Below the pieces are notes generated by a model, which saw only the letters and a list, made by a program, of their open reading frames with translations, made no database searches and was not told the DNA's origin. 64,000 nt of DNA from Streptomyces megasporus. GTDB lineage: Bacteria; Actinomycetota; Actinomycetes; Streptomycetales; Streptomycetaceae. Every line of letters begins with the position of its first letter. Within the stretch, counting starts at the first letter, position 1. Below, in pieces: positions 12,245 to 22,609 of the stretch. Location: NCBI RefSeq assembly GCF_000718985.1, contig NZ_JODL01000001.1, positions 124,001 through 188,000 of the forward strand, in the 5' to 3' direction. Both the position numbers and the translations under genes were made by a program.

Positions 12245-13621
12245 TCAGACGCCCACGGGCTTCTTGGCGGCGGAACCCTCAGGGGTGGGCTCCGACGTGG
12301 TCTCCGGGGCGCCGTGGCCGTCGTCGACGAGGCTCTGCTCGTCGAACGGGATGCGGCCGGCCAGCACCTCGTTCATCCGCTCCTTGTCGAGTTCCTTGGT
12401 CCAGGTGCCGATCAGCACCGTGGCGACCGCGTTGCCCGCGAAGTTCGTCAGGGCGCGGGCCTCGCTCATGAAGCGGTCGATGCCGACGATCAGGCCCACG
12501 CCGTCGACCAGGTCCGGACGGTGGGACTGCAGTCCGCCGGCGAGGGTGGCCAGACCGGCGCCGGTGACACCGGCCGCTCCCTTCGAAGCGATGATCATGA
12601 AGACCAGGAGCGAGACCTGCTCGCCCAGCGAGAGCGGGTCGCCCATCGCCTCGGCCACGAAGAGGGCGGCCATCGTCAGGTAGATCGCGGTGCCGTCGAG
12701 GTTGAAGGAGTAGCCGGTGGGGACCGTGATGCCCACGACCGGCTTGCCGACCCCCAGGTGCTCCATCTTGGCGATCAGGCGCGGCAGCGCCGACTCGGAG
12801 GAGGAGGTGGACAGGATCAGCAGGAACTCGCGGCCCAGGTACTTCAGCAGGGCGAAGACGTTCAGGCCCGTGACGATCTTCAGCAGCCCGCCCAGCACCA
12901 CGAAGACGAACAGCGCGCAGGTGACGTAGAAGCCGACCATGATGACGGCCAGGGAGGTCAGCGCGTCCACGCCGGTCTCGCCGACCACCGCCGCGATGGC
13001 GCCGAAGGCACCGACCGGGGCCGCCCACATGATCATGGCGAGCACCCGGAAGACCAGCCTCTGGAGGTGGCCGATGCCGCGCAGGATCGGTTCGCCGGTC
13101 GCGCCCATCGCCTGGAGGGCGAAGCCGACGAGCAGGGCCACCAGCAGGGTCTGGAGCACCTGGCCCTCGGTGAAGGCGGAGACCAGCGTGGTCGGGATGA
13201 TGCCCAGCAGGAAGTCGACCGTGCTCTCGCTCGCGCCGTCGGCCTGGGCCGCGCCGACGCTCTTGACCTCCTCGGTCAGCTCCAGGCCGGAGCCGGGGTG
13301 CAGCACGTTGCCGACGACCAGGCCGATGGCCAGGGCCACCGTGGACATCACCATGAAGTACCCGAGCGCGAGCCCGCCCACCGCGCCGACCTTGGCCGCC
13401 TTGCGGACGGACCCGATGCCCAGCACGATCGTGCAGAAGATCACCGGCGAGATCATCATCTTGATGAGGTTCACGAACCCCGTGCCCAGCGGCTTCAGCT
13501 CGACGGCGACGCCGGGGGCGGCGAAGCCGAGCGCGACGCCCGCCAGTACGGCGACGATCACGGCGATGTACAGGTAGTGGGTACGGTCCCGTCTCTTGGA
13601 CTGCTCGGTCTGGGTGGACAC
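12245..13621 (-). CDS. dctA: C4-dicarboxylate:cation symporter
   Basis: 458 aa, DAACS (glutamate/dicarboxylate symporter) family, cytoplasmic membrane. It imports succinate, fumarate and malate with protons or sodium. The family pattern is clear: eight hydrophobic segments, the re-entrant serine-rich loop LLILSTSSSESALPRLIAK and the substrate/cation motif TGYSFNLDGTAIY. GTG start with AAGGAG (complement of 13627-13632). A hydrophilic C-terminal tail (~40 aa, rich in Glu/Pro/Thr) follows the last helix. It is divergent from a CitA/DcuS-like sensor and CitB/DcuR-like regulator, the classic arrangement for dicarboxylate-induced uptake. Confidence 0.95.
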   Translation of the reverse strand: MSTQTEQSKRRDRTHYLYIAVIVAVLAGVALGFAAPGVAVELKPLGTGFVNLIKMMISPVIFCTIVLGIGSVRKAAKVGAVGGLALGYFMVMSTVALAIGLVVGNVLHPGSGLELTEEVKSVGAAQADGASESTVDFLLGIIPTTLVSAFTEGQVLQTLLVALLVGFALQAMGATGEPILRGIGHLQRLVFRVLAMIMWAAPVGAFGAIAAVVGETGVDALTSLAVIMVGFYVTCALFVFVVLGGLLKIVTGLNVFALLKYLGREFLLILSTSSSESALPRLIAKMEHLGVGKPVVGITVPTGYSFNLDGTAIYLTMAALFVAEAMGDPLSLGEQVSLLVFMIIASKGAAGVTGAGLATLAGGLQSHRPDLVDGVGLIVGIDRFMSEARALTNFAGNAVATVLIGTWTKELDKERMNEVLAGRIPFDEQSLVDDGHGAPETTSEPTPEGSAAKKPVGV

Positions 13622-13682
13622 GTCGGCTCCTTGGAAAGTGCGGCTCCGACTCGCGTGGAGTCCCGCCGACTATGCATCCCGA

Positions 13683-13718
13683 TGTGAGAACGATCACCGT
13701 TGTGTGCATTACGTGCAC
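13683..13718. promoter_or_regulatory. Crp-like site and second palindrome in dctA/sensor intergenic region
   Basis: TGTGA-N6-TCACC at 13683-13698 matches the Crp/GlxR consensus TGTGA-N6-TCACA in 9 of 10 positions. Five nt further is GTGCA-N5-TGCAC (13704-13718), a second dyad that could bind the adjacent CitB-type regulator. Both lie centrally in the 195-nt divergent region between dctA (start 13621) and the sensor kinase (start 13817). No experimental evidence; assignment is by motif. Confidence 0.5.
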
Positions 13719-13816
13719 GGAAAAACCGCCGCGCACGGCGGAGTTGCGGAATCTTGTCGGGGATCGCCCGGGCACCGGGCGGAGCCGCCGGCGCGGAGCG
13801 GCGGCAGACTGTGGCC

Positions 13817-15475
13817 ATGCGTCTCCCCCGTCCCCGCAGTCTGGCGGGCCAGCTCTTCGCGATGCAGGTCGTGCTGGTGGCGGTCGTGGTGGCCGGATGC
13901 GCGCTGTTCACCTACCTGAACGACCGCGAGCAGGCCGAGACCTCGGCCCGGAAACAGGTCACCGTGACGGCCCGGGCGATCGCCGACTCGCCCTCGGTGC
14001 GCGAGGCGATCGCCTCCCCGGACCCCAGCGCGCGGCTCCAGCCGTATGCCGAGCGGGTGCGCCGCGACACCGGCGTGACCTTCGTGACGATCATGGACCC
14101 CGAGGGCGTCCGCTGGACGCACCCGTCCCCCGACCGGATCGGCCGGCGCTTCGTGGGCCACATCGGCCCGGCGCTGCGGGGCGAGACCTTCCACGAGACC
14201 TACACCGGCACGCTCGGCCCGTCCGTGCGCGTGGTCACCCCGATCCGTGACGACGGGCGGATCGTGGGCCTGGTGAGCACCGGAATAGCCGTGGAGAAGA
14301 TCAGCGCCGAGGTACGGGGGCAGGTGGTCGCCCTCCTCGCGGTCGCCGGGGGCGCGCTGGTGCTCGGCGGCCTGGGCACATACGTGATCAACGCCCGACT
14401 GCGCCGCCACACCCACGGCATGAACGCCACCGAGCTGAGCCGGATGCACGACTACCACCAGGCCGCCCTGCACGCGGTGCGCGAGGGTCTGGTGATGCTC
14501 GACGGACAGCGGCGGATCGCGCTGATCAACGACGGCGCCCGTGAACTGCTCGGCCTGACCGGGCCGGACGTGGTGGGCCGCAACGTGGCCGAACTGGGCC
14601 TGCCCACGCCGCTGACCGGCGCGCTGCTGGCCTCGGAGCCCCGCGTGGACGAGGTGCACCTGACCGACGACCGCGTGCTCGTGGTGAACACCGCGCCGGT
14701 GTCGGGCGGCGAGCGGCGCGGCACGGTGGTCACCCTGCGTGACCACACCGAACTCCAGGCGCTCACCGGCGAGCTGGACTCGGTGCGCGGCTTCACCGAG
14801 GCGCTGCGCTCCCAGGCGCACGAGGCGGCCAACCGGCTGCACACCGTGGTGTCGCTGATCGAGCTGGGCCGCGAGCGGGAGGCGGTGGAGTTCGCCACGG
14901 CCGAGCTGGAGCTGGCCCAGGCGCTGACCGACCAGGTGGTCGCGGCGGTCGCCGAGCCGGCGCTGTCGGCGCTGCTGCTGGGCAAGGCGGCGCAGGCCAA
15001 CGAGCGCGGCGTGGCACTGGTCCTCACCGAGGACAGCAGCGTCGACGACGGAGTGCTGCCGCGGGGACTCCCGGCCCGGGACCTGGTGACGATCCTGGGC
15101 AACCTGATCGACAACGCCCTGGACGCCGTCGCCGACGGCGCCCTCGACAGCGGACCGGAGTGCTCCCCCGACGCCGTCGCGGGGGGCGACCGGGTGCCCC
15201 GGGTGACGGTGACCGTCCGGGCCGACCGGCACGAGCTGCTGCTGCGCGTCGCCGACAGCGGCCCCGGCATCGACCCGGACACGGTGGAGGAGGTGTTCCG
15301 GCGCGGCTGGTCCACCAAGCGACTCACCGGACCCGCGGGCCGGGGCCTGGGGCTGGCGCTGGTGCGGCAGGCCGTCCGCCGCCACGGCGGCACCGTCGAG
15401 CTGGACCGGGCGGCGTCCGGCGGCGCGGAGTTCACCGTCCGGCTGCCGCTGCGCGCCGCGGAGGTGACGGCGTGA
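13817..15475 (+). CDS. CitA/DcuS-family sensor histidine kinase
   Basis: 552 aa membrane sensor, probably for C4-dicarboxylates or citrate. TM1 (about 12-34), an extracytoplasmic sCache/PDC domain (about 38-165), TM2 (about 168-192), a cytoplasmic PAS domain (about 212-310), a DcuS-type dimerisation helix with phospho-acceptor H335 in SQAHEAANRLHT, and an HATPase domain with N-box NLIDNALDAV, DSGPGID and GRGLGLALV. The start at MRLPRPRSLAG places the first TM at the N terminus; the open frame upstream lacks a TM-compatible sequence. The response regulator gene overlaps its stop (GTGA). Divergent from dctA, its likely target. Confidence 0.92.
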   Translation: MRLPRPRSLAGQLFAMQVVLVAVVVAGCALFTYLNDREQAETSARKQVTVTARAIADSPSVREAIASPDPSARLQPYAERVRRDTGVTFVTIMDPEGVRWTHPSPDRIGRRFVGHIGPALRGETFHETYTGTLGPSVRVVTPIRDDGRIVGLVSTGIAVEKISAEVRGQVVALLAVAGGALVLGGLGTYVINARLRRHTHGMNATELSRMHDYHQAALHAVREGLVMLDGQRRIALINDGARELLGLTGPDVVGRNVAELGLPTPLTGALLASEPRVDEVHLTDDRVLVVNTAPVSGGERRGTVVTLRDHTELQALTGELDSVRGFTEALRSQAHEAANRLHTVVSLIELGREREAVEFATAELELAQALTDQVVAAVAEPALSALLLGKAAQANERGVALVLTEDSSVDDGVLPRGLPARDLVTILGNLIDNALDAVADGALDSGPECSPDAVAGGDRVPRVTVTVRADRHELLLRVADSGPGIDPDTVEEVFRRGWSTKRLTGPAGRGLGLALVRQAVRRHGGTVELDRAASGGAEFTVRLPLRAAEVTA

Positions 15476-16188
15476 CCGGGACGAGGACGGACACCGCGGG
15501 CGGGGAACCCATCCGGGTGCTGGTGGTCGAGGACGACCCCGTGGCGGCGGACGCCCACGCCCTGTACGTCTCGCGGGTGCCCGGGTTCACCGTCTCCGGC
15601 GTGGCCCACTCCCGAGCCGAGGCCAAACGGGCCCTGGACAAGCGGGCCGTCGAGCTGATCCTGCTGGACCTCCGCCTCCCCGACGGCCACGGCCTGGCCC
15701 TGGTGCGGGCGCTGCGCGCGGCCGGCCACACCACCGACGTCTTCGCGGTGACCTCGGCCCGCGATCTGGCCGTCGTGCGGGAGGGCGTCTCCCTCGGGGT
15801 CGTCCAGCACGTGCTGAAGCCCTTCACGTTCCCGACGCTGCGCGACCGGCTCCAGCGGTACGCCCGGTTCCGGGAGACGATCGCCACCGAGGGCGCGGAG
15901 GCCGGCAGCCAGGCGGAGGTGGACCGCGCGCTGGCCGCGCTGCGCCCGCCGAGCCGGGTCGCGCTGCCCAAGGGGCTGAGCGCGCCGACCCTGGAGTCGG
16001 TCACCGCGGCCCTGCGGGCGGCCGACCGCGGGGGCCTGACGGCGAGCGCGGCGGCCGAGAGGGTGGGCGTCAACCGGATCACCGCCCGCCGCTACCTGGA
16101 GTACCTGGTCGACACCGGGCAGGCCGAGCGCACCCCGCACTACGGGCACGTGGGCCGGCCGGAGCTCCACTACAACTGGCGGGGCTGA
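15472..16188 (+). CDS. CitB/DcuR-family response regulator
   Basis: 238 aa. Receiver domain with phospho-acceptor D66 in LLDLRLPDGHG and acidic pocket VVEDD (about 18-22); C-terminal helix-turn-helix AAERVGVNRITARRYLEYL typical of the DcuR/CitB group. GTG start inside the sensor stop (GTGA), so translationally coupled. The expected role is to activate the divergent dctA gene when the sensor detects dicarboxylates. That target is inferred from family and position, not from the sequence alone. Confidence 0.92.
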   Translation: MTGTRTDTAGGEPIRVLVVEDDPVAADAHALYVSRVPGFTVSGVAHSRAEAKRALDKRAVELILLDLRLPDGHGLALVRALRAAGHTTDVFAVTSARDLAVVREGVSLGVVQHVLKPFTFPTLRDRLQRYARFRETIATEGAEAGSQAEVDRALAALRPPSRVALPKGLSAPTLESVTAALRAADRGGLTASAAAERVGVNRITARRYLEYLVDTGQAERTPHYGHVGRPELHYNWRG

Positions 16189-16261
16189 CGCCCGGACGGT
16201 TCCCGCGGCGCCCTCGGACGGTTTCCGCCGACGCGCGCCCCGTCGACCGACTGCGAAGAAG

Positions 16262-16300
16262 CCGTGCGGCGGCGCCCTTGGTCAGGGCGCCGCCGCACGG
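16262..16300. terminator. Terminator between response regulator and pfkA
   Basis: Perfect 17-bp stem (16262-16278 with 16284-16300) and a 5-nt loop TGGTC, between convergent genes. It is the longest perfect stem among the terminators here. Confidence 0.85.
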
Positions 16301-16326
16301 GCGGGAGGTCGGAGGTCCGGAAGGGT

Positions 16327-17352
16327 CTAGAAGACCGCCTCGGTCTCGTCCATCCGGTCCTGCGGCACCGTCTTCAGCTCCGCCACCGCGTCCGCCAGCG
16401 GCGCCATCACGATCTGGGTGCCGCGCAGGGCCGTCATCATGCCGAAGTCACCGCGGTGGACGGCCTCCACGGCGTGCCAGCCGAAGCGGGTGGCCAGCAC
16501 CCGGTCGTACGCGGTGGGGGTGCCGCCGCGCTGGACGTGGCCGAGGATGACCGGACGGGCCTCCTTGCCCAGTCGGTGCTCCAGCTCGATGGCGAGCCGG
16601 TTGCCGATGCCCGTGAAGCGCTCGTGACCGTACTGGTCGATCTCGCCCTTCTCGTACGGCATCGAGCCCTCGGCCGGACGCGCGCCCTCGGCGACGCAGA
16701 CGACCGCGAACTTCTTGCCGCGCGAGAAGCGCTCCTCGATCATCTTGCACAGGTCGTCCACCTGGAAGGGCCGCTCGGGGATGCAGATCCCGTGCGCGCC
16801 GCCGGCCATGCCGGCCTCCAGCGCGATCCAGCCCGCGTGCCGGCCCATGACCTCGACCACCATCACGCGCTGGTGGGACTCGGCGGTGGTCTTCAGCCGG
16901 TCGATGGCCTCGGTGGCCACGGTGACGGCCGTGTCGAAGCCGAAGGTGCGGTCGGTGGCCGAGATGTCGTTGTCGATCGTCTTGGGCACGCCGACCACCG
17001 GCAGGCCGGCGTCGGCGAGCATCCGGGCGGCCGTCAGGGTGCCCTCGCCGCCGATCGGGATGAGCGCGTCGAGGCCGAGGCGCTCCAACAGCTCCTCGGA
17101 GTTCTCGCACGCCTCGCGCAACCTGCCGCGCTCCAGCCGTGCCGAACCCAGGATGGTGCCGCCCCGGGCGAGGATGCCGGAGACGGAATCGATGTCGAGT
17201 TCGCGGTAACGGCCGTCGAGCAGGCCCTTGAACCCGTCCTCGAAGCCGATGACTTCGTCGTTCCGGTCGACGACGGCGCGGTGCACGACCGAACGGATAA
17301 CGGCGTTCAGACCGGGGCAGTCGCCGCCTGCGGTGAGGACTCCGATGCGCAT
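16327..17352 (-). CDS. pfkA: ATP-dependent 6-phosphofructokinase
   Basis: 341 aa, group III PFK of actinobacteria. It commits fructose-6-phosphate to glycolysis. ATP/substrate motifs: TAGGDCPGLNAVIR at the N terminus, IPIGGEGTL (Gly at the position that favours ATP over PPi), PKTIDNDI and MGRHAGWIA. The start MRIGVLTAGG is fixed by AGGAGA (complement of 17362-17367) and family length. Streptomyces usually has three paralogues; this chromosomal context is that of pfkA2 as far as I recall. Divergent from pta with a 280-nt gap holding GTTCTGAAC near 17409, of uncertain meaning. Confidence 0.95.
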   Translation of the reverse strand: MRIGVLTAGGDCPGLNAVIRSVVHRAVVDRNDEVIGFEDGFKGLLDGRYRELDIDSVSGILARGGTILGSARLERGRLREACENSEELLERLGLDALIPIGGEGTLTAARMLADAGLPVVGVPKTIDNDISATDRTFGFDTAVTVATEAIDRLKTTAESHQRVMVVEVMGRHAGWIALEAGMAGGAHGICIPERPFQVDDLCKMIEERFSRGKKFAVVCVAEGARPAEGSMPYEKGEIDQYGHERFTGIGNRLAIELEHRLGKEARPVILGHVQRGGTPTAYDRVLATRFGWHAVEAVHRGDFGMMTALRGTQIVMAPLADAVAELKTVPQDRMDETEAVF

Positions 17353-17632
17353 GGGATCGCTTCTCCTGCTCGCTGCTGGTATCGGATGCGCCGCCGCGAT
17401 TGTTTCATGTTCTGAACGCATCGCGAGCCGTCCGTGTCCGATCCCGTTCGACACGCGACACGGTCGGGCCCGGCGGTATGGTCAAGGGTAGGCCAAGGGA
17501 ACAAGTGCACAGATAAGCCCTGGTAGAGCCGCTTTTCCGGCACTTTTCCCGACTGTGGCCGCGGGTACCCGGACAGGGCACGGACCACACGACCCGGGGT
17601 GCGAGGGAGCCGAGGGAGTAGGGAGAGCACAC

Positions 17633-19809
17633 GTGGCGCGCAGTGTGTACGTGACCGGAATCGGCCGTGGGGACGGCCGTCAGGTCGTGGAACTGGGGGT
17701 CATGGAGCTCCTGTCCCGCCGCAGCGGCCGGGTCGGGGTCTTCCGCCCGCTCGCGCACGACGGTCCCGATCCCATCTACGACCTGCTCCGCAGCCGCTAC
17801 CGGCTGTCCCAGCCCGCGGGGACCGTGGTCGGGCTCGGTTACGACGAGGCGGCCGCCGTCCTCGCCGAGAAGGGCACCGACGAGCTGGTCTCCCACCTGG
17901 TGGGCCGCTTCCACACCGTCGCCCGCGACTACGAGGCCGTCCTCGTCCTGGGCACCGACTACGCCGACACCGGCCTGCCCGCCGAACTGGCGCTCAACGC
18001 CCGGCTGGCCAACGAGTTCGGCGCCTCGGTGCTGCCCGTGGTGGCCGGGACGGACCACGAGCCCGACGCGCTGGCCGCCGAGGTCCGCAACGCCCACCAC
18101 GCCTACGCCTCGCTGGGCTGCGACGTCATCGCGATGCTCGCCAACCGGGTCCCCGACGGCCACGCCGCCGAGGTCGCCCGCGTCCTGGGCGGGCAACTGC
18201 CGGTGCCGGTCTACGTCCTGCCCGAGGACCCGGCCCTGGCCGCGCCGACGGTCTCCCAGGTCGTGGACGCGCTGGGCGCCGAGGTGCTGCAGGGCGATCC
18301 GGACGGACTCGCCCGGGACGTGCGGGGCTTCGTCTTCGGCGGCGCGACGCTGCCCACCTTCCTGCCCGCCCTCACCGAGGGCTGCATGGTCATCACCCCC
18401 GGGGACCGCGCCGACCTCGTCGTCGGCTCCCTCGCCGCCCACGCCGCCGGCTCCCCCGCCATCGCCGGGGTGCTGCTCACCACCGACCGAAGGCCCGGCG
18501 AGGAGACCATGGCCCTGGCCGCCCGCCTCTCCCCGGGCACCCCGGTGCTGGCCGTCTCCGCCGGCTCCTTCCCCACCGCCGCCGAGCTGATGGCCGTGGA
18601 GGGCCGGCTCACCACGGCCACCCCCCGCAAGGCCGAGATAGCCCTCGGCCTCTTCGAGTCCCACGTGGACACCGGCCGGCTCGCGCAGCGGCTCTCGGTG
18701 GTCCGCAGCGGCCGGGTCACCCCGATGATGTTCGAGCACGAGCTGATCGAGCGCTCGCGCTCCGACCGCCGCCACATCGTCCTCCCCGAGGGCTCCGAGG
18801 AACGGGTGCTGCGGGCGGCGGAGGTGCTGCTGCGCCGGGGCGTGTGCGACCTGACCCTGCTGGGCGACGAGACCGCGATCCGCAAGCGCGTGGCCGAACT
18901 CGGCCTCGACCTCGGCCTGCTCGAACCCGACGAGGTCTTCGAGGGTCCGGGCGCCTCCGCCCGGGTCGTGAACCCGGAGGACTCCCCGCTGCGCGAGCGT
19001 TTCGCCGAGCTGTACGCGAAGCTCCGCGCCCACAAGGGCGTCACCTACGAGTTGGCGTACGACCTGGTCACCGACGTCTCCTACTTCGGCACCCTGATGG
19101 TCCAGGAGGGTCTGGCCGACGGCATGGTCTCGGGCGCCGCGCACTCCACCGCGGCGACCCTGCGGCCCGCCTTCGAGATCATCCGGACCAAGCCGGAGGC
19201 CGAGATCGTCTCCTCGGTGTTCTTCATGTGCCTGGCGGAGAAGGTGCTGGTCTACGGCGACTGCGCGGTCAATCCCGACCCGGACGCCGAGCAGCTCGCC
19301 GACATCGCCGTCCAGTCGGCCACGACCGCCGCGCAGTTCGGGGTGGAGCCCCGGATCGCGATGCTGTCGTACTCCACCGGCACCTCCGGCAGCGGCGCGG
19401 ACGTGGACAAGGTGCGGCGGGCGACCGAGCTGGTGCGCGAGCGCCGCCCCGACCTGCCGGTGGAGGGGCCGATCCAGTACGACGCGGCGGTGGAGCCCTC
19501 GGTCGCGGCGACCAAGCTGCCGGGGTCCGAGGTCGCGGGCCGGGCCACCGTGCTGGTCTTCCCCGACCTCAACACGGGCAACAACACCTACAAGGCCGTC
19601 CAGCGCTCGGCCGGGGCCGTGGCGGTCGGCCCGGTCCTCCAGGGCCTGCGCAAACCGGTCAACGACCTCTCCCGCGGCGCCCTGGTGCCCGACATCGTCA
19701 CCACCGTGGCCATCACCGCGATCCAGGCCCAACAGGATCGGCACGCGCGGGGCGTGCCACCGTCCGACCCCGGGGGGTCGGACGGCCGGACCGAGAAAGC
19801 GGTGAACTC

Positions 19810-19813
<4 letters not shown>
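17633..19813 (+). CDS. pta: Phosphate acetyltransferase
   Basis: 726 aa long form. It interconverts acetyl-CoA and acetyl phosphate. Three parts: an N-terminal P-loop-like domain (about 1-220, without a canonical Walker A lysine), a DRTGG-type regulatory domain (about 225-340) and the catalytic PTA domain (about 395-715) with GMVSGAAHSTAATLRP and FPDLNTGNNTYKAVQR. GTG start (MARSVYVTGIG) 6 nt after GGGAGAG. The last codons overlap the ackA start (GTGA), so Pta and AckA are made in a coupled way. The pair allows acetate overflow and acetate assimilation and sets the acetyl phosphate level. Confidence 0.94.
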
Positions 19814-21033
<1,220 letters not shown>

Positions 21034-21086
21034 GCCAGCTCACCCCGGGAACGTTCCGCTGTTGAACAAAAGATAGGATCGCCCCC

Positions 21087-22514
21087 ATGCGCCGTTCCAA
21101 AATCGTCTGCACCCTGGGCCCCGCCGTGGACTCCTACGAACAGCTCAAGACGCTGATCGAGGCCGGCATGAACGTGGCCCGCTTCAACATGAGCCACGGA
21201 AGCCACGCGGAGCACGAGGAGCGGTACCACCGGCTCCGCAAGGCCTCGCAGGAGACCGGTCGCGCGATCGGCGTCCTGGCCGACCTGCAGGGTCCCAAGA
21301 TCCGCCTGGAGACCTTCGCCGACGGGCCGGTGGAACTGGTCCGCGGCGACGAGTTCACCATCACCACCGAGGACGTGCCCGGCGACAGGACCATCTGCGG
21401 CACCACCTACAAGGGCCTGCCGGGGGACGTCTCCAAGGGCGAGACGATCCTGATCAACGACGGCAACGTCTCCCTCCAGGTCATCGACGTGGAGGGGCCG
21501 CGAGTGCGTTGCATGGTCATCGAGGGCGGTGTGATCTCCGACCACAAGGGCATCAACCTGCCCGGCGTGGCGGTCAACGTCCCGGCGCTGTCGGAGAAGG
21601 ACGTCGAGGACCTGAAGTTCGCGCTGGAGATGGGCTGCGACATGGTGGCGCTGTCCTTCGTCCGGGACGCCGCCGACGTCCGTGACGTCCACCGGGTGAT
21701 GGACGAGGTGGGCCGGCGGGTCCCGGTGATCGCCAAGGTGGAGAAGCCGCAGGCCGTGGAGAACATGGAGGAGGTCGTCCTCGCGTTCGACGGCGTGATG
21801 GTGGCCCGCGGCGACCTGGCGGTGGAGTATCCGCTGGAGAAGGTGCCGATGGTGCAGAAGCGGCTCGTCGAGCTGTGCCGCCGCAACGCCAAGCCGGTGA
21901 TCGTCGCGACCCAGATGATGGAGTCGATGATCACCAACTCCCGGCCGACCCGCGCCGAGGCCTCCGACGTCGCCAACGCGATCCTGGACGGCGCGGACGC
22001 GGTGATGCTCTCGGCGGAGTCCTCGGTCGGCCAGTACCCGATCGAGACGGTCAAGACGATGTCGAAGATCGTCCAGGCCGCGGAGGAGGAGCTGCTCTCG
22101 CGCGGCCTCCAGCCGCTGGTGCCCGGCAAGAAGCCGCGCACCCAGGGCGGTTCGGTGGCCCGCGCCGCGTGCGAGATGGCGGACTTCCTCAACGGCAAGG
22201 CGCTGATCGCCTTCACCAAGTCCGGTGACACCGCCCGACGGCTGTCCCGCTACCGCGCCGCCCAGCCGATCCTGGCCTTCACCACCGAACCGGCCACCGC
22301 CAACCAGCTCACGCTGAGCTGGGGCGTGGAGTCCTTCGTGGTGCCGCACGTGGACCACACCGACGAGATGGTGGACCTGGTCGACGCCGAACTGCTCAAG
22401 CTCCACCGGTACAGCACCGGCGACACCATGATCATGACCGCCGGTTCGCCCCCCGGCGTCCCCGGCACCACCAACATGGTGCTCGTCCACCACCTGGGCA
22501 ACGACCAGCGCTGA
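21087..22514 (+). CDS. pyk: Pyruvate kinase
   Basis: 475 aa. It transfers phosphate from phosphoenolpyruvate to ADP, the last step of glycolysis. The order is usual: N-terminal MRRSKIVCTLGPA, catalytic KVEKPQAVENMEE and MVARGDLAVEYPLE, MTNSRPTRAEASDVANAIL-type loop and a C-terminal regulatory domain (about 350-475). The 53-nt gap after ackA contains an A+T-rich patch (TTGAACAAAAGATAGGAT, 21062-21079) that is unusual here; it may serve as ribosome-binding region or -10 element, but -35 spacing is wrong for a standard promoter. A strong terminator follows. Confidence 0.95.
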   Translation: MRRSKIVCTLGPAVDSYEQLKTLIEAGMNVARFNMSHGSHAEHEERYHRLRKASQETGRAIGVLADLQGPKIRLETFADGPVELVRGDEFTITTEDVPGDRTICGTTYKGLPGDVSKGETILINDGNVSLQVIDVEGPRVRCMVIEGGVISDHKGINLPGVAVNVPALSEKDVEDLKFALEMGCDMVALSFVRDAADVRDVHRVMDEVGRRVPVIAKVEKPQAVENMEEVVLAFDGVMVARGDLAVEYPLEKVPMVQKRLVELCRRNAKPVIVATQMMESMITNSRPTRAEASDVANAILDGADAVMLSAESSVGQYPIETVKTMSKIVQAAEEELLSRGLQPLVPGKKPRTQGGSVARAACEMADFLNGKALIAFTKSGDTARRLSRYRAAQPILAFTTEPATANQLTLSWGVESFVVPHVDHTDEMVDLVDAELLKLHRYSTGDTMIMTAGSPPGVPGTTNMVLVHHLGNDQR

Positions 22515-22557
22515 CGGCCCTCCCGAGGGCCCGTGCCCCGGACGGTCCGGAACGGAC

Positions 22558-22593
22558 GGCGGCCCGCGCACCCGGTGGGGTGCGCGGGCCGCC
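22558..22593. terminator. Terminator between pyk and the DUF6230/6114 cassette
   Basis: Perfect 16-bp stem, left arm GGCGGCCCGCGCACCC at 22558-22573, right arm 22578-22593, loop GGTG, between convergent genes. Confidence 0.85.
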
Positions 22594-22609
22594 GCTTTCG
22601 CGCGTCCGG

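Noticed and set aside
9003..12683. Very long open frame on the plus strand across mak, glgB and dctA
   Set aside because: Out of frame with three recognisable genes and composed of Arg/Pro/Gly-rich sequence; a shadow of glgB.
17353..17632. Search for Rex or DasR operators between pfkA and pta
   Set aside because: No TTGTGAA-N4-TTCACAA or TGGTCTAGACCA-like site; only a short GTTCTGAAC dyad, too weak to call.
21062..21079. Promoter for pyk from TTGAAC and TAGGAT
   Set aside because: Only 6 nt separate the two hexamers, incompatible with a sigma-70-type promoter.
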